NCBI GenBank assembly: GCA_016743235.1
Contig: VRZD01000011.1
Span: 1-64,000 of the forward strand
DNA: 64,000 nt
DNA from: Pantanalinema sp. GBBB05
GTDB lineage: Bacteria; Cyanobacteriota; Cyanobacteriia; Leptolyngbyales; Leptolyngbyaceae
Reading direction: 5' to 3'
Within the stretch, counting starts at the first letter, position 1. Every line of letters begins with the position of its first letter. Made by a program: the position numbers and the translations under genes. Below are positions 1 to 8,722 of the stretch, one piece after another. The notes beneath the pieces are model-generated. The model was not told where the DNA came from and did not search any database. It saw only the letters and a program-made list of their open reading frames with translations.

Positions 1-72
1 TCTCTACACAATCCTACCTCTGCATTTTAAGCATCAGTCAACTCATTCACGTTGTAAGGTTGCGTGTAAGCC

Positions 73-1815
73 ATGAAGATCAGACAGAAAATAATTTTGG
101 GGTATCTGGGAGTTGCTACAGCCACAGGAGTTATTGGTGCGATTGGCATTGAACAACAATCAAAAATTGCCGAGTACCTTGCTCAACAAGAAGCGCAGGA
201 AGTAGCTGGACTATTCAGCTACTTTACAAGCCATGAACTAGAAACCTATCAACCTGTATCAAGGGCTGAGTGGCTATCTCGTTTACAAGCGCATGTGCAA
301 GCACTGCATAGCCGACGCCATCGAGACATGGAAATTGTAGACCGCCAAAAAATCATTTTAGCGGATGTAGTCGCTGAGGATATTGGCACTCAATTGGCTC
401 ATGATCGCCATAACGAAGTTGGTAAAACGATTCAGGATGGGATACCAAGAACCTATGTTGAAACAAGTAATGAATATCCTAATGGCATCCAACTAATGGT
501 TGTTCCTTTAAAGACGATTAGTAATGCGACGATCGGCGCAGTCGTGATGGAATATACCCCACTATATCAAGCCGCTATGGTAACGGCAGAAAAAAGCATT
601 TTTGCAACGGCAATCTTAAGTATAGGAGGCAGCGCGTTGGCATTGGTCGCTGGGTATCTAATTGCTAAAAGTATCTCAAAGCCACTCCAAAAACTTCAGC
701 AAGCCGTATTAGCTCTGGCTGAGGACAAGCTGGAAACCCGAGTTGAAATTCAATCTCGGGATGAAGTGGGCGAATTAGCCACCTCTTTTAATCAGATGGC
801 AAGTGATTTACAGCGCTCTAGATCTGAACTCATTAGTACCAATGAGCAACTACACAATGAGATTAGCGAGCGCCGACAAACTGAAGGTGAGCTTCAGCAA
901 GCGATGCACGATTTACAAACTACTCAAACTCAAATGATCCAAGCTGAAAAAATGTCAAGTTTGGGGCAGTTAGTGGCTGGAGTAGCTCATGAAATTAATA
1001 ATCCAGTTAATTTTATTCATGGCAATCTCAGTCATGTGCAAGCATATGCCGAAGATCTGATGAAGTTTATCCAACTCTATCAGGCTTACTACCCTAAGCC
1101 TGTACCTGAAATTGCTGACGAAGCTGTGGCGATCGACTTAGAATTTCTCCAGGAGGACTTACCCAAAATACTAGCTTCCATGCAAGTTGGCACCGAGCGG
1201 ATCCGCCAGATCATCTTATCCCTGCGCAATTTCTCCCGCCTTGATGAAGCGGATATCAAAGCGGTCAATTTACATGAAGGAATTGATAGCACATTATTGA
1301 TTTTGCAGCATCGCTTAAAGGCTCGAGCAGAACGCCCTGAAATTACCGTGCTCAAAGATTATGGCGACTTGCCCTTAGTGGAATGTTACCCTGGTCCATT
1401 GAATCAGGTGTTTATGAATTTATTAGTCAATGCTATTGATGCTTTAGAAGAAAAGAATACCAATCGGAGCTATCAAGAGCTGCAACAAGAGGCTAATCAG
1501 ATTACGATTCAGACGACTGTAATGGCAGAGCGATGGGTAGAAATCACGATCGCTGATAATGGTATGGGTATGGCAGAAACTACGCGAAAACGATTGTTTG
1601 AGCCGTTTTTTACGACCAAGCCCATTGGTAAAGGAACAGGAATGGGGATGCCGATTAGCTATCAAATTATTACCGAAAAACACCATGGTAAATTGGAATG
1701 TTTTTCTAAAGTTGGTGAAGGCACTGCTTTTATAATTCAGATTCCGCTCCAACAATCCTTATCCCGACTTAATCAATCTCAATTGCAATCGCATCTTCAA
1801 GCCCAATCTTGCTGA
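73..1815 (+). CDS. Membrane sensor histidine kinase (HAMP-HisKA-HATPase)
   Basis: Sensor kinase of a two-component system, anchored in the inner membrane. The 580-residue protein has a first membrane segment at about residues 6-26, a periplasmic sensor region of about 145 residues, a second membrane segment at about 174-197, a HAMP linker at about 197-250, a coiled coil, then the H box GVAHEINNPVNF with the phospho-accepting His306. The ATPase domain follows, with an N box (NLLVNAIDAL), a G1 box (ADNGMGM), an F box (LFEPFFTTKP) and a G2 box (GKGTGMGM). The H box with the NNPVNF continuation is of the type common in cyanobacterial HPK4-like kinases. No response regulator lies next to it, so its partner is unknown. 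The periplasmic region has no fold I recognise. The start has no strong Shine-Dalgarno sequence but fits the signal-anchor. Confidence 0.9.
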   Translation: MKIRQKIILGYLGVATATGVIGAIGIEQQSKIAEYLAQQEAQEVAGLFSYFTSHELETYQPVSRAEWLSRLQAHVQALHSRRHRDMEIVDRQKIILADVVAEDIGTQLAHDRHNEVGKTIQDGIPRTYVETSNEYPNGIQLMVVPLKTISNATIGAVVMEYTPLYQAAMVTAEKSIFATAILSIGGSALALVAGYLIAKSISKPLQKLQQAVLALAEDKLETRVEIQSRDEVGELATSFNQMASDLQRSRSELISTNEQLHNEISERRQTEGELQQAMHDLQTTQTQMIQAEKMSSLGQLVAGVAHEINNPVNFIHGNLSHVQAYAEDLMKFIQLYQAYYPKPVPEIADEAVAIDLEFLQEDLPKILASMQVGTERIRQIILSLRNFSRLDEADIKAVNLHEGIDSTLLILQHRLKARAERPEITVLKDYGDLPLVECYPGPLNQVFMNLLVNAIDALEEKNTNRSYQELQQEANQITIQTTVMAERWVEITIADNGMGMAETTRKRLFEPFFTTKPIGKGTGMGMPISYQIITEKHHGKLECFSKVGEGTAFIIQIPLQQSLSRLNQSQLQSHLQAQSC

Positions 1816-1817
1816 AA

Positions 1818-1842
1818 ACAGGACACCTGATCGGTGCCCTGT
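1818..1842 (-). terminator. Putative intrinsic terminator of the Calx-beta gene
   Basis: Inverted repeat ACAGG-A-CACC / GGTG-C-CCTGT with loop TGATC. On the minus strand the stem is followed by TTTT, 36 nt downstream of the minus-strand stop at 1878. It lies just after the kinase stop at 1815, so it may also slow transcription arriving from the left. Confidence 0.55.
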
Positions 1843-1877
1843 CTCAACTAGAAAAGGATCGAAATCAGCTTAAACGC

Positions 1878-4800
1878 TTAGAATTTGGGTACTGGACGCT
1901 GGCTCAGATCGGTCACAGAGGGTGATTGGGTGTGATTAGTAAACACTGAAGCCGCGATCGTGGCTGCCGAGGTTAGCAGCCCACTCGTAAACCAACGACC
2001 ACCAGATCCATTCACCTGAGGAATGTTGACCTCCAGAGCGTCATTATTACGAATGATTCCTGCGCCACTTGTGTCACGAATCGTAGCATTGGTGGCATGG
2101 CTGAGATTGACGTAAAACACCTCATTGGGCTCAAACACAGTGTCTCCAGTAATGGCTACATTCAGCGTTTGTTCCGTTTGACCGGGGTTAAAGGTGAGGC
2201 GACCACTACTGGCTGTATAGTCCTCACCGGCGATCGCGCTGCCATCCATCGTTGTATAGTCAACCGTCACAGGTTGGCTCACCGGACCTGACAGAGAAAC
2301 GGTGAAAACCGCATTCTTTGTGCCCTTATTGCCCTCTCTTAAGGACACATCTCGAATCCTGAGCATAGCAACATCATCGTTTTGAATGGTTCCGATCGCC
2401 TGATCATCAGTGAGCGTCCCATTAGTCGGATTGGATAAGTTGACCAGGAAGGTTTCGTCCAATTCCGTGCGGCGATTTCCCAAGACTGGAATACTCAGCG
2501 TTTGACTCGTTTCACCGGGGTTAAAACTGAGCGTCCCATTAGCCGTAAGATAATCTGAGCCAGCTAAAGCTGTCCCATCCGCCGTGGAGTAGTCTACCGT
2601 GACCATCTCACTACTGGGAGCTGACAAGCTCACCGTAAAAACGGCATCGGTTGTGCCCCGATTGCCCTCCATTAAAGTGACATCAGAGATCGAGAGTCCG
2701 GGCAGGGTAGGGGGCGTCGTGGTTACATCATCATTCGTGATGCTACCAATGGCTTGAGCCGTTGTAATGGTGGCGTTGCTGGGATCAGCCAGATTGACAA
2801 AAAAGGTTTCATCGGATTCCACCAACGCATCACCCACGATCGCGACTGAGAGCGTTCGGCTGGTTTCCCCAGGCGCAAAGGTCAGCACTCCCGACGTGGC
2901 TGTATAGTCTGAATCAGCCAATGCAGTATCATCCGCTGTGGTGTAATTAACAGTAACCGTTTCAGCACTAGCGGCCGAAAGGTTCACCGTAAACACAGCA
3001 TTCGTCGTGTCACTATTGCCTTCAGCCAGTGTGACATTAGCGATCGTCAGTTCAGGCAGAGTAGTTGTGGGGGCAGTATCGTCGTTGGTAATGGTGCCAA
3101 TGCCCTGAGCCGTTGTAATCGTGGCGTTCGTTGGATCGGTCAGATTCACGAAAAAGGTTTCATCAGCTTCCACCAGTTGATCTCCAACGATCGGCACTCG
3201 GATCGTTTGGCTGGTTTCCCCAGGCGCAAAGGTTAGCACCCCAGAGACGGCGGTGTAATCCGACTCAGCCAATGCCCCATCGTTGGCTGTGGCAAAATTC
3301 ACAGTGACAGGTTGGGCACTAGCCGCCGAAAGATTGACTGTAAAGACAGCCTCCTGGCTACCCGTATTGCCTTCAGCGATCGTCACATTACCAATCTGTA
3401 ATTCCCCAAGAGTGGGTGGTGGAGGTAGAGTGCCACCAAACTCAAATGCCCCAACATCTGGCTGGCTATCACGATTCGTGCCCAGACCATCTGTAGTTGG
3501 TGCGCCTGTGGTTACCCCCGTGTTAATGGCTGGACTCCCTGTTAGTAAGGGATGAATATAGGTGTTATTGACCTGTTGCAACGCGCCAAGTTGAGGATCA
3601 ACTAGCGTAATTCGGTCTGTGGCATTGAAATCATTGCCTAAATTGGTGCCTTTAGGAGGCCACTGAATATTGCCGCCGCGATCGGTGAGTTGCCGACTGG
3701 TTTGAAACTGAATGCCATAGGGATTGTTTGCCGTATTGCCAGAGAAAATCGTGTTCTGCACAGTGATCGGAGCATTGGAAGCCAGCACTCCACCCCCTGA
3801 CCACCCTGCCGCATTATTGGCGATCGTCGAGTTAAGGATATTCGTTGGGGCATACAGAGCTAAACCACCGCCATACCCAACACTGGGATCCGTTGCCTGA
3901 TTACCAGAAAACGTGCTGTTGGTAATCGTGGTAGGGGCATTCATCACCCAGATCCCGCCCCCTTGATTGGTGGCAGTATTCTCCACGAAGGCAGTGTTTT
4001 GCAGGACAAAGCCCTGATTGGCTCCGCTACTCATTTGATTCAGCGCACCACCATTTCCCGGCTCAGTATTAGCAACACGATTACCATTGCGATCGACAAT
4101 CCCTTGCACCGAGTTATTCCGGAACAAACTGCCTTCCACAATCACATTATCCTGATTGCCCGTGTAGAGATGAGCCGCCCCGCCCCCCCCTCTACCCTTA
4201 TTTCCGTCAAACACACTATTGGTAATCCGGATGGTGCCAGATGGTTCATTCACGGAACTGGCGCGATCGGCATAAACTGCGCCACCATAGCCTCGCAGGA
4301 AGGGATTCTCTGCCCCATCCGCGTAGTAGCCAGCTGTCGTGTCATTGTTGATAAAGCGGGAGTTTTCGATCGTCAGTTTGCCGTTCAAACTATTGATCGC
4401 CCCACCAACAATCCCCCGATTCCCCGTGAAGTCACTATCGCGAACCACTAATGGGCCTGGACCCCAGAAAGCGATCGCTCCTGCGCCCCGTTCATCATTG
4501 CCAGCGACAGCTACATTGGCATCAAAACGGCTACCTGTAACCGTTAACGACCCTTCATAAGCACTGAAGATAGCTCCACCGCCCTTGTCTGCCACATTAT
4601 TGCGGAAGGTGACATTCTCAACGGTCAAAACCCCACGATGGGTCGTGCTAATCGCTCCACCGCGATCGTTGGTATAACCATCAGCTAACGCCAGGTTTTT
4701 CACCGTTAGATTCGTAGCTGCCGCAATTCCCGAATTGAGATAAAAAATGCGTGAGGCATTATTGCCGCTAATCGTCAGATTGGAGGCTCCAGCACCATCA

Positions 4801-4970
4801 ATCACCAGATTTTTGCCCAAACCAATGTCAATTTGCCCACTGGTCAACCGAATAGTTTGATTGGCTAAAGCTGAGTCAAATTGGATCGTGTCACCCGATT
4901 GGGCACGGGCGATCGCATCCCGCAGTGAACCTGCACCAGAATCATTGGTGTTGGTAACCGTAATAATCAT
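1878..4970 (-). CDS. Beta-helix / Calx-beta repeat surface protein
   Basis: Large predicted extracellular or cell-surface protein of 1030 residues. The N-terminus begins with the VTNTNDSGAGSLRDAI motif seen at the head of many right-handed beta-helix (polymorphic outer-membrane type) proteins. It is followed by roughly 480 residues rich in short repeats of the N-x-F-x-x-N-x-A/G-x-x-GGA type. The C-terminal half holds four tandem Calx-beta domains of about 110 residues (roughly 3410-3085, 3060-2735, 2705-2375 and 2372-2035), each beginning with xxVTLxEGN and ending in I-x-N-D-D. A short C-terminal tail contains a weakly hydrophobic stretch. No classical signal peptide is visible, which is common for cyanobacterial type I-secreted proteins; export route is inference. 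The start at 4970 is preferred over 5006 because GGAGG lies 10 nt upstream. Probable role: adhesion or Ca2+-dependent matrix protein. Confidence 0.8.
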   Translation of the reverse strand: MIITVTNTNDSGAGSLRDAIARAQSGDTIQFDSALANQTIRLTSGQIDIGLGKNLVIDGAGASNLTISGNNASRIFYLNSGIAAATNLTVKNLALADGYTNDRGGAISTTHRGVLTVENVTFRNNVADKGGGAIFSAYEGSLTVTGSRFDANVAVAGNDERGAGAIAFWGPGPLVVRDSDFTGNRGIVGGAINSLNGKLTIENSRFINNDTTAGYYADGAENPFLRGYGGAVYADRASSVNEPSGTIRITNSVFDGNKGRGGGGAAHLYTGNQDNVIVEGSLFRNNSVQGIVDRNGNRVANTEPGNGGALNQMSSGANQGFVLQNTAFVENTATNQGGGIWVMNAPTTITNSTFSGNQATDPSVGYGGGLALYAPTNILNSTIANNAAGWSGGGVLASNAPITVQNTIFSGNTANNPYGIQFQTSRQLTDRGGNIQWPPKGTNLGNDFNATDRITLVDPQLGALQQVNNTYIHPLLTGSPAINTGVTTGAPTTDGLGTNRDSQPDVGAFEFGGTLPPPPTLGELQIGNVTIAEGNTGSQEAVFTVNLSAASAQPVTVNFATANDGALAESDYTAVSGVLTFAPGETSQTIRVPIVGDQLVEADETFFVNLTDPTNATITTAQGIGTITNDDTAPTTTLPELTIANVTLAEGNSDTTNAVFTVNLSAASAETVTVNYTTADDTALADSDYTATSGVLTFAPGETSRTLSVAIVGDALVESDETFFVNLADPSNATITTAQAIGSITNDDVTTTPPTLPGLSISDVTLMEGNRGTTDAVFTVSLSAPSSEMVTVDYSTADGTALAGSDYLTANGTLSFNPGETSQTLSIPVLGNRRTELDETFLVNLSNPTNGTLTDDQAIGTIQNDDVAMLRIRDVSLREGNKGTKNAVFTVSLSGPVSQPVTVDYTTMDGSAIAGEDYTASSGRLTFNPGQTEQTLNVAITGDTVFEPNEVFYVNLSHATNATIRDTSGAGIIRNNDALEVNIPQVNGSGGRWFTSGLLTSAATIAASVFTNHTQSPSVTDLSQRPVPKF
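2035..3410 (-). repeat. Four tandem Calx-beta repeats inside the surface protein gene
   Basis: Four consecutive coding repeats of roughly 330-350 bp. Copies share near-identical blocks in the DNA, for example ACGGTTTCTCTG-like ends and the segment encoding SDYTA-SGVLTFAPGETS. Copies 1 and 2 (the N-terminal pair) are the closest, suggesting recent duplication or gene conversion. The repeat unit is a protein domain, not satellite DNA. Confidence 0.75.
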
Positions 4971-5449
4971 TTGAAATTCCTCCAAAGGTCTTTGGCAGTG
5001 CGTCAACCACCAGCAACGCGTTAACTGCCATCGTTGCTGCCAGAATCATGAAGCGACTCGCTGCCGAGTCAGACACGGTGGAATACAACCCTGAATAGAA
5101 TGATGCAGCCGTCTATAAAGTATGGGATCAGAGATCGAACAGCGACTCCTACCGTCAGATGAGCACTAGAGAATTGGTGATGGTGCATTGGTGATGAGAC
5201 ATGCCAAATCATCTCGATGACCAAGGGCACAATGAGCAATTATCTGTTTCAAGTCTGAATGGCAAGGGGAGTTGCAAGCAGCGAATTACAGTTGAAGCAT
5301 GCTCCAGATCCCTCTACTCCCTTAGAGCAAGGGATCTGAGCCAGGTGAGATCGTGCCAGTCAGGTTAAGCCAGCCGCTAGAATCTAGATTGGAGTACAGA
5401 TGCCTGACTGGGCAGAAGACAGATATATGGGGCGAGGCAATCGGTCACT
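4971..5449. other. Intergenic region between the two beta-helix paralogues
   Basis: About 480 nt with no ORF I would support. It holds the leader and presumably the promoter of the minus-strand Calx-beta gene (GGAGG at about 4978-4983). I see no convincing promoter hexamers, terminator or repeat. No trace of the missing C-terminal part of the short paralogue was recognised here. Confidence 0.5.
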
Positions 5450-6001
5450 CTAGTGGTAACTGGCTACCGATCGCTGTTTGAAACCGCTTTGCAATGCCCG
5501 CAGTTGGCGCCAAAATCTCTGATTGCTTGGTGCAGGAAACTTAATCCCAGTGTTAAACTCGGCTCTCCGATCATTAGCTGCCCCAGAATGGGCAAATCTG
5601 ATATTTTCGAGCTGTAATGCACCCTGGTCGTTGGGATCGATGGCGGCATAGCGATCGGATGGGGAGCCATTCGCTAACCGCAGATTTTTAATCGTCAAAC
5701 TCATCGCGGCAGCGGTTCCAGGCTGTAAGGCAAAAATCCGATGAGTTTGCTTGTCGCTAATGGTCAAATTTGGCGCATCAATCCCATCAATCACTAGATT
5801 TTTTCCGGCGGGAATCTCCAACTGCCCACTGGTTAACACAATCGTTTGATTGGCTAAGTGGGGGGCAAATCGAATTGTGTCCCCTGCTTGGGCATTTGCG
5901 ATCGCATCCCGCAAAGAGCCAGTACCACTGTCATTTAAATTTGTCACAGTGACCGGCTTAGAAAAGGAATGGTTGGCAAGTGTCGGGTAGGAGTAGGACA
6001 T
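5450..6001 (-). CDS. Short paralogue of the beta-helix protein, likely truncated
   Basis: A 183-residue protein whose residues ~17-125 align closely with the first ~110 residues of the neighbouring Calx-beta protein: both have VTVTN-NDSG-GSLRDAIA-AQ-GDTI, LANQTI-LTSGQ, GKNLVIDG, ANLTIS, AAA-LT-KNL-LA-G and a late LEN--F. After that point similarity stops, and about 45 residues of unrelated sequence lead to the stop, so the long helix and all Calx-beta domains are missing. Start at 6001 is chosen over 6094 because GGAGG sits 8 nt upstream, in the same arrangement as the long paralogue. It may be a decayed duplicate, a small secreted protein, or a donor for gene conversion; the intact reading frame and ribosome-binding site argue against simple junk. 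Confidence 0.65.
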   Translation of the reverse strand: MSYSYPTLANHSFSKPVTVTNLNDSGTGSLRDAIANAQAGDTIRFAPHLANQTIVLTSGQLEIPAGKNLVIDGIDAPNLTISDKQTHRIFALQPGTAAAMSLTIKNLRLANGSPSDRYAAIDPNDQGALQLENIRFAHSGAANDRRAEFNTGIKFPAPSNQRFWRQLRALQSGFKQRSVASYH

Positions 6002-6835
6002 ACAAGATTCCTCCAAAATATCCTGAGGACAGTTCATATCTGCCCAAGACAACATGGTGAAATGCAATTGACTACGCATTTCATGGTTAGACAATCAGAC
6101 TATGGCAGCTAAGTTACAGAACAGTGTTCGCTAACAAGTAACCCTTAATCATGGGTTTATTCACAAGCCTGAAACCTAGATCATGACCATGAATTGCTAA
6201 GTTCAGAAGGGTTGCATAATGCAGGAGATTAGCTTACCTAGCCTCAGTCTTAAACTTTGACGATACTGAAATTGATCTCTGATCAATGGCTGATAGTCGA
6301 TCGCCAATCGATAGCTTGATCATAACAACGTTCAAATCCTTGGCTGTGAGTGAATCGATTTGCTACTCAACTGCGAATACACCACTAGGAACATGCGGTA
6401 GAAGCTTTCAGTCATTGGTAGAAGCCCTGAATCAGCTTCATGATTTCTTTACTGTGGTCACAGTGTACTAGGTAAGGAATTGTGATTTCCTGCGTAGAAT
6501 TGCCAGTTTTTCGTCTGTCCACTCCGAATCAATCAATCCATCCATTGTTCAGGCTAATTCTTTCTAAGAACTAAAACGATCAAGCGATCGCTCATGTTCC
6601 CTGAGATAGATAAGGAGTCAGTGATTGCATTCCAAACGGCTATAGCTACAGATGGATTTCTATTGCCAAAGTTAACTCATTTGTCTTCTGTCTACTTATG
6701 GAGTGCCAGTTTACGGTATGTCTGTGGCAGATTAGGATTAATTTCCTACGTGTAATAGGACAGTTGAGTAATTATCAATTGGCAAGTTTTCTCATATCCT
6801 CAAGAAAGAGCTAAACCTGCACAGATGAGGCAAGT
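6002..6835. other. Divergent intergenic region
   Basis: About 830 nt separating the minus-strand beta-helix paralogue from the plus-strand response regulator. It must contain two divergent promoters. An operator-like inverted repeat ACTGTG-GT-CACAGT lies at 6451-6464. A 61-codon ORF inside (6286-6471) has no ribosome-binding site or recognisable composition and is not called. Confidence 0.45.
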
Positions 6836-8722
6836 ATGAAAATTCTACTTGTGGAAGATGATGAGCCAACTGGACAGGTAATTTTGGGTGCCTTAACCAC
6901 CGATCGCTATGTGGTGAATTTGGCAACTGACGGGCAAACAGGTCTAGAAATGGCTCAAGCTTATGAATACGACTTAATTCTGTTAGATGTCGTATTACCT
7001 CGATTAGATGGCATCAGTGTCTGTCGGCAATTGCGATCGAGCGGCTATCAACATCCCATTTTGCTCATGACAGCGCAAGATTCTAAAGCGGATACGATCG
7101 TCGGGTTAGATGCTGGAGCAGATGACTATGTCATGAAGCCCTGCGACATTCCAGAACTACTAGCTCGGGTTCGGGCATTATTACGGCGACGCAGTAAAAC
7201 CTTTACTACGGTGCTAACCTGGGGTGACCTGCTGCTGAACCCAGACCAGGCAGAAGTCCGCTATCACAACACACTGATTACGCTCACTCCCAAAGAATTA
7301 GGGCTACTGGAACTGTTTATGCAGTACCCGCAACGGATTTTTAGCCGCAGTGCCATTCTGGATCGCCTGTGGGATATGGATGAGTCCCCTGCCGAAAGTG
7401 CCGTCACTACTCATATTAAAGATCTACGGCAACGCCTGAAGGCTGCCGGGATGACCGTGGATCCGATCGAGACTGTGTATGGCTTAGGCTATCGACTTAA
7501 GGCTCCGCCTCAGCCAAAAACTGTGGAACCGACACCAGATCAATTAACTGCTACTGATGCCAAAACCCTGAAAAAGCAACAGGGCTTGGCACACCTGCAA
7601 ACGCTGTTAGAACGCCATCGTGGCTCATTTACTGCCCAGGTGACGCTACTGGAAAAAGCCCAGGCCGCTTTAACAGCAGGATGTATGGATGCTGAACTGC
7701 GGCAACAGGCTACTCGTGAAGCCCATAAATTAGCTGGATCCCTGGGCATTTTTGGGATGCCGGGAGGTTCGACCGTTGCACGGACGATCGAGGAATTATT
7801 GACGGCAGACCAACCCTTAGGAGCCATGGAAGCACTCCAGTTCACGCAACTCGTGCAAGCCTTACAGCAAGAAGTTGCGAAACCACCTCAGCCATTTGTT
7901 GTGGAGCCAGCACCAGCGGTACAAACTCCATTAGTGCTATTGGTCGATGACGATCGTGCCCTTACGGCAGGCATTCAAGCCGCTGCCCCAGCTTGGAATT
8001 TGTGCATTCAAGTCGCGCCCAATTTACAAGCTGCTCGGCAAGCGATCGCAACCAAATTACCCGATCTGATGGTATTGGATCTAACCTTTCCAGACACGAC
8101 TGAAGATGGGTTGACGTTGTTAGCCGAACTGAGCCACACCCAGCCACAATTGCCCATTTTGGTGTTTACCGCTCGGGATAATTTTAGCGATCGCTTGCGA
8201 GTATCGCGGCTAGGGGGACGCGGCTTTTTGCATAAACCGATTCCGCTGGAGCAACTGCTGCAAGCCATAATGCAGGTCCTAACGCATCAGCAACCGGCTG
8301 ATGCCAAAGTCATGGTGGTTGATGATGATCCAGCCATTTTGGATATGCTGGCGACTTTACTTCAGCCTTGGGGGTTACAGGTCATTCCCGTCCAGGATCC
8401 ACAATCCTTCTGGCAAACCTTAACTGAAACGATACCTGACTTATTAGTGCTGGATGTAGAAATGCCAACTTTGAGCGGATTGGAACTGTGTCAGGTCATT
8501 CGTCAAGATCCACGGTGGGGAGATTTGCCGATTTTGGTATTCACTGCTCACACAGACATCGCCACGATTCAGCGAATGTTTACGGTGGGAGCCGATGATT
8601 TTGTCGGCAAGCCAGTAGTGGGACCAGAATTGGTAACCCGCATCCTCAGCCGCATTGAACGAGTTCATTGGCAACGCAAAGTCACTGCCGCTCAACGTCA
8701 GTCGAGGAATCTAGAAGCATGA
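6836..8722 (+). CDS. Five-domain response regulator: REC-wHTH-HPt-REC-REC
   Basis: Phosphorelay protein of 628 residues that combines DNA-binding and relay modules. Domains in order: REC1 at about 2-115 with acidic pocket E7-D8-D9, phospho-Asp51, Thr79 and Lys101; an OmpR/PhoB-type winged helix at about 124-222 ending in VYGLGYRL; an HPt domain at about 245-345 with His297 in EAHKLAGSLG; REC2 at about 366-480 with D371-373, Asp415 and Lys467; REC3 at about 491-610 with D496-498, Asp540 and Lys592. All three receivers keep their key residues. It overlaps the next gene by an ATGA junction, so it is translationally coupled to that histidine kinase, its likely phosphodonor. Target genes are unknown. 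The arrangement resembles multi-receiver regulators frequent in cyanobacteria. Confidence 0.92.
   Translation: MKILLVEDDEPTGQVILGALTTDRYVVNLATDGQTGLEMAQAYEYDLILLDVVLPRLDGISVCRQLRSSGYQHPILLMTAQDSKADTIVGLDAGADDYVMKPCDIPELLARVRALLRRRSKTFTTVLTWGDLLLNPDQAEVRYHNTLITLTPKELGLLELFMQYPQRIFSRSAILDRLWDMDESPAESAVTTHIKDLRQRLKAAGMTVDPIETVYGLGYRLKAPPQPKTVEPTPDQLTATDAKTLKKQQGLAHLQTLLERHRGSFTAQVTLLEKAQAALTAGCMDAELRQQATREAHKLAGSLGIFGMPGGSTVARTIEELLTADQPLGAMEALQFTQLVQALQQEVAKPPQPFVVEPAPAVQTPLVLLVDDDRALTAGIQAAAPAWNLCIQVAPNLQAARQAIATKLPDLMVLDLTFPDTTEDGLTLLAELSHTQPQLPILVFTARDNFSDRLRVSRLGGRGFLHKPIPLEQLLQAIMQVLTHQQPADAKVMVVDDDPAILDMLATLLQPWGLQVIPVQDPQSFWQTLTETIPDLLVLDVEMPTLSGLELCQVIRQDPRWGDLPILVFTAHTDIATIQRMFTVGADDFVGKPVVGPELVTRILSRIERVHWQRKVTAAQRQSRNLEA

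Noticed and set aside
5464..5670. Alternative frame next to the short beta-helix paralogue as a frameshifted continuation
   Set aside because: Its translation shows no similarity to the corresponding part of the long paralogue, so a simple frameshift does not explain the truncation.
6286..6471. 61-codon plus-strand ORF
   Set aside because: No ribosome-binding site and no protein-like pattern; lies in a divergent control region.
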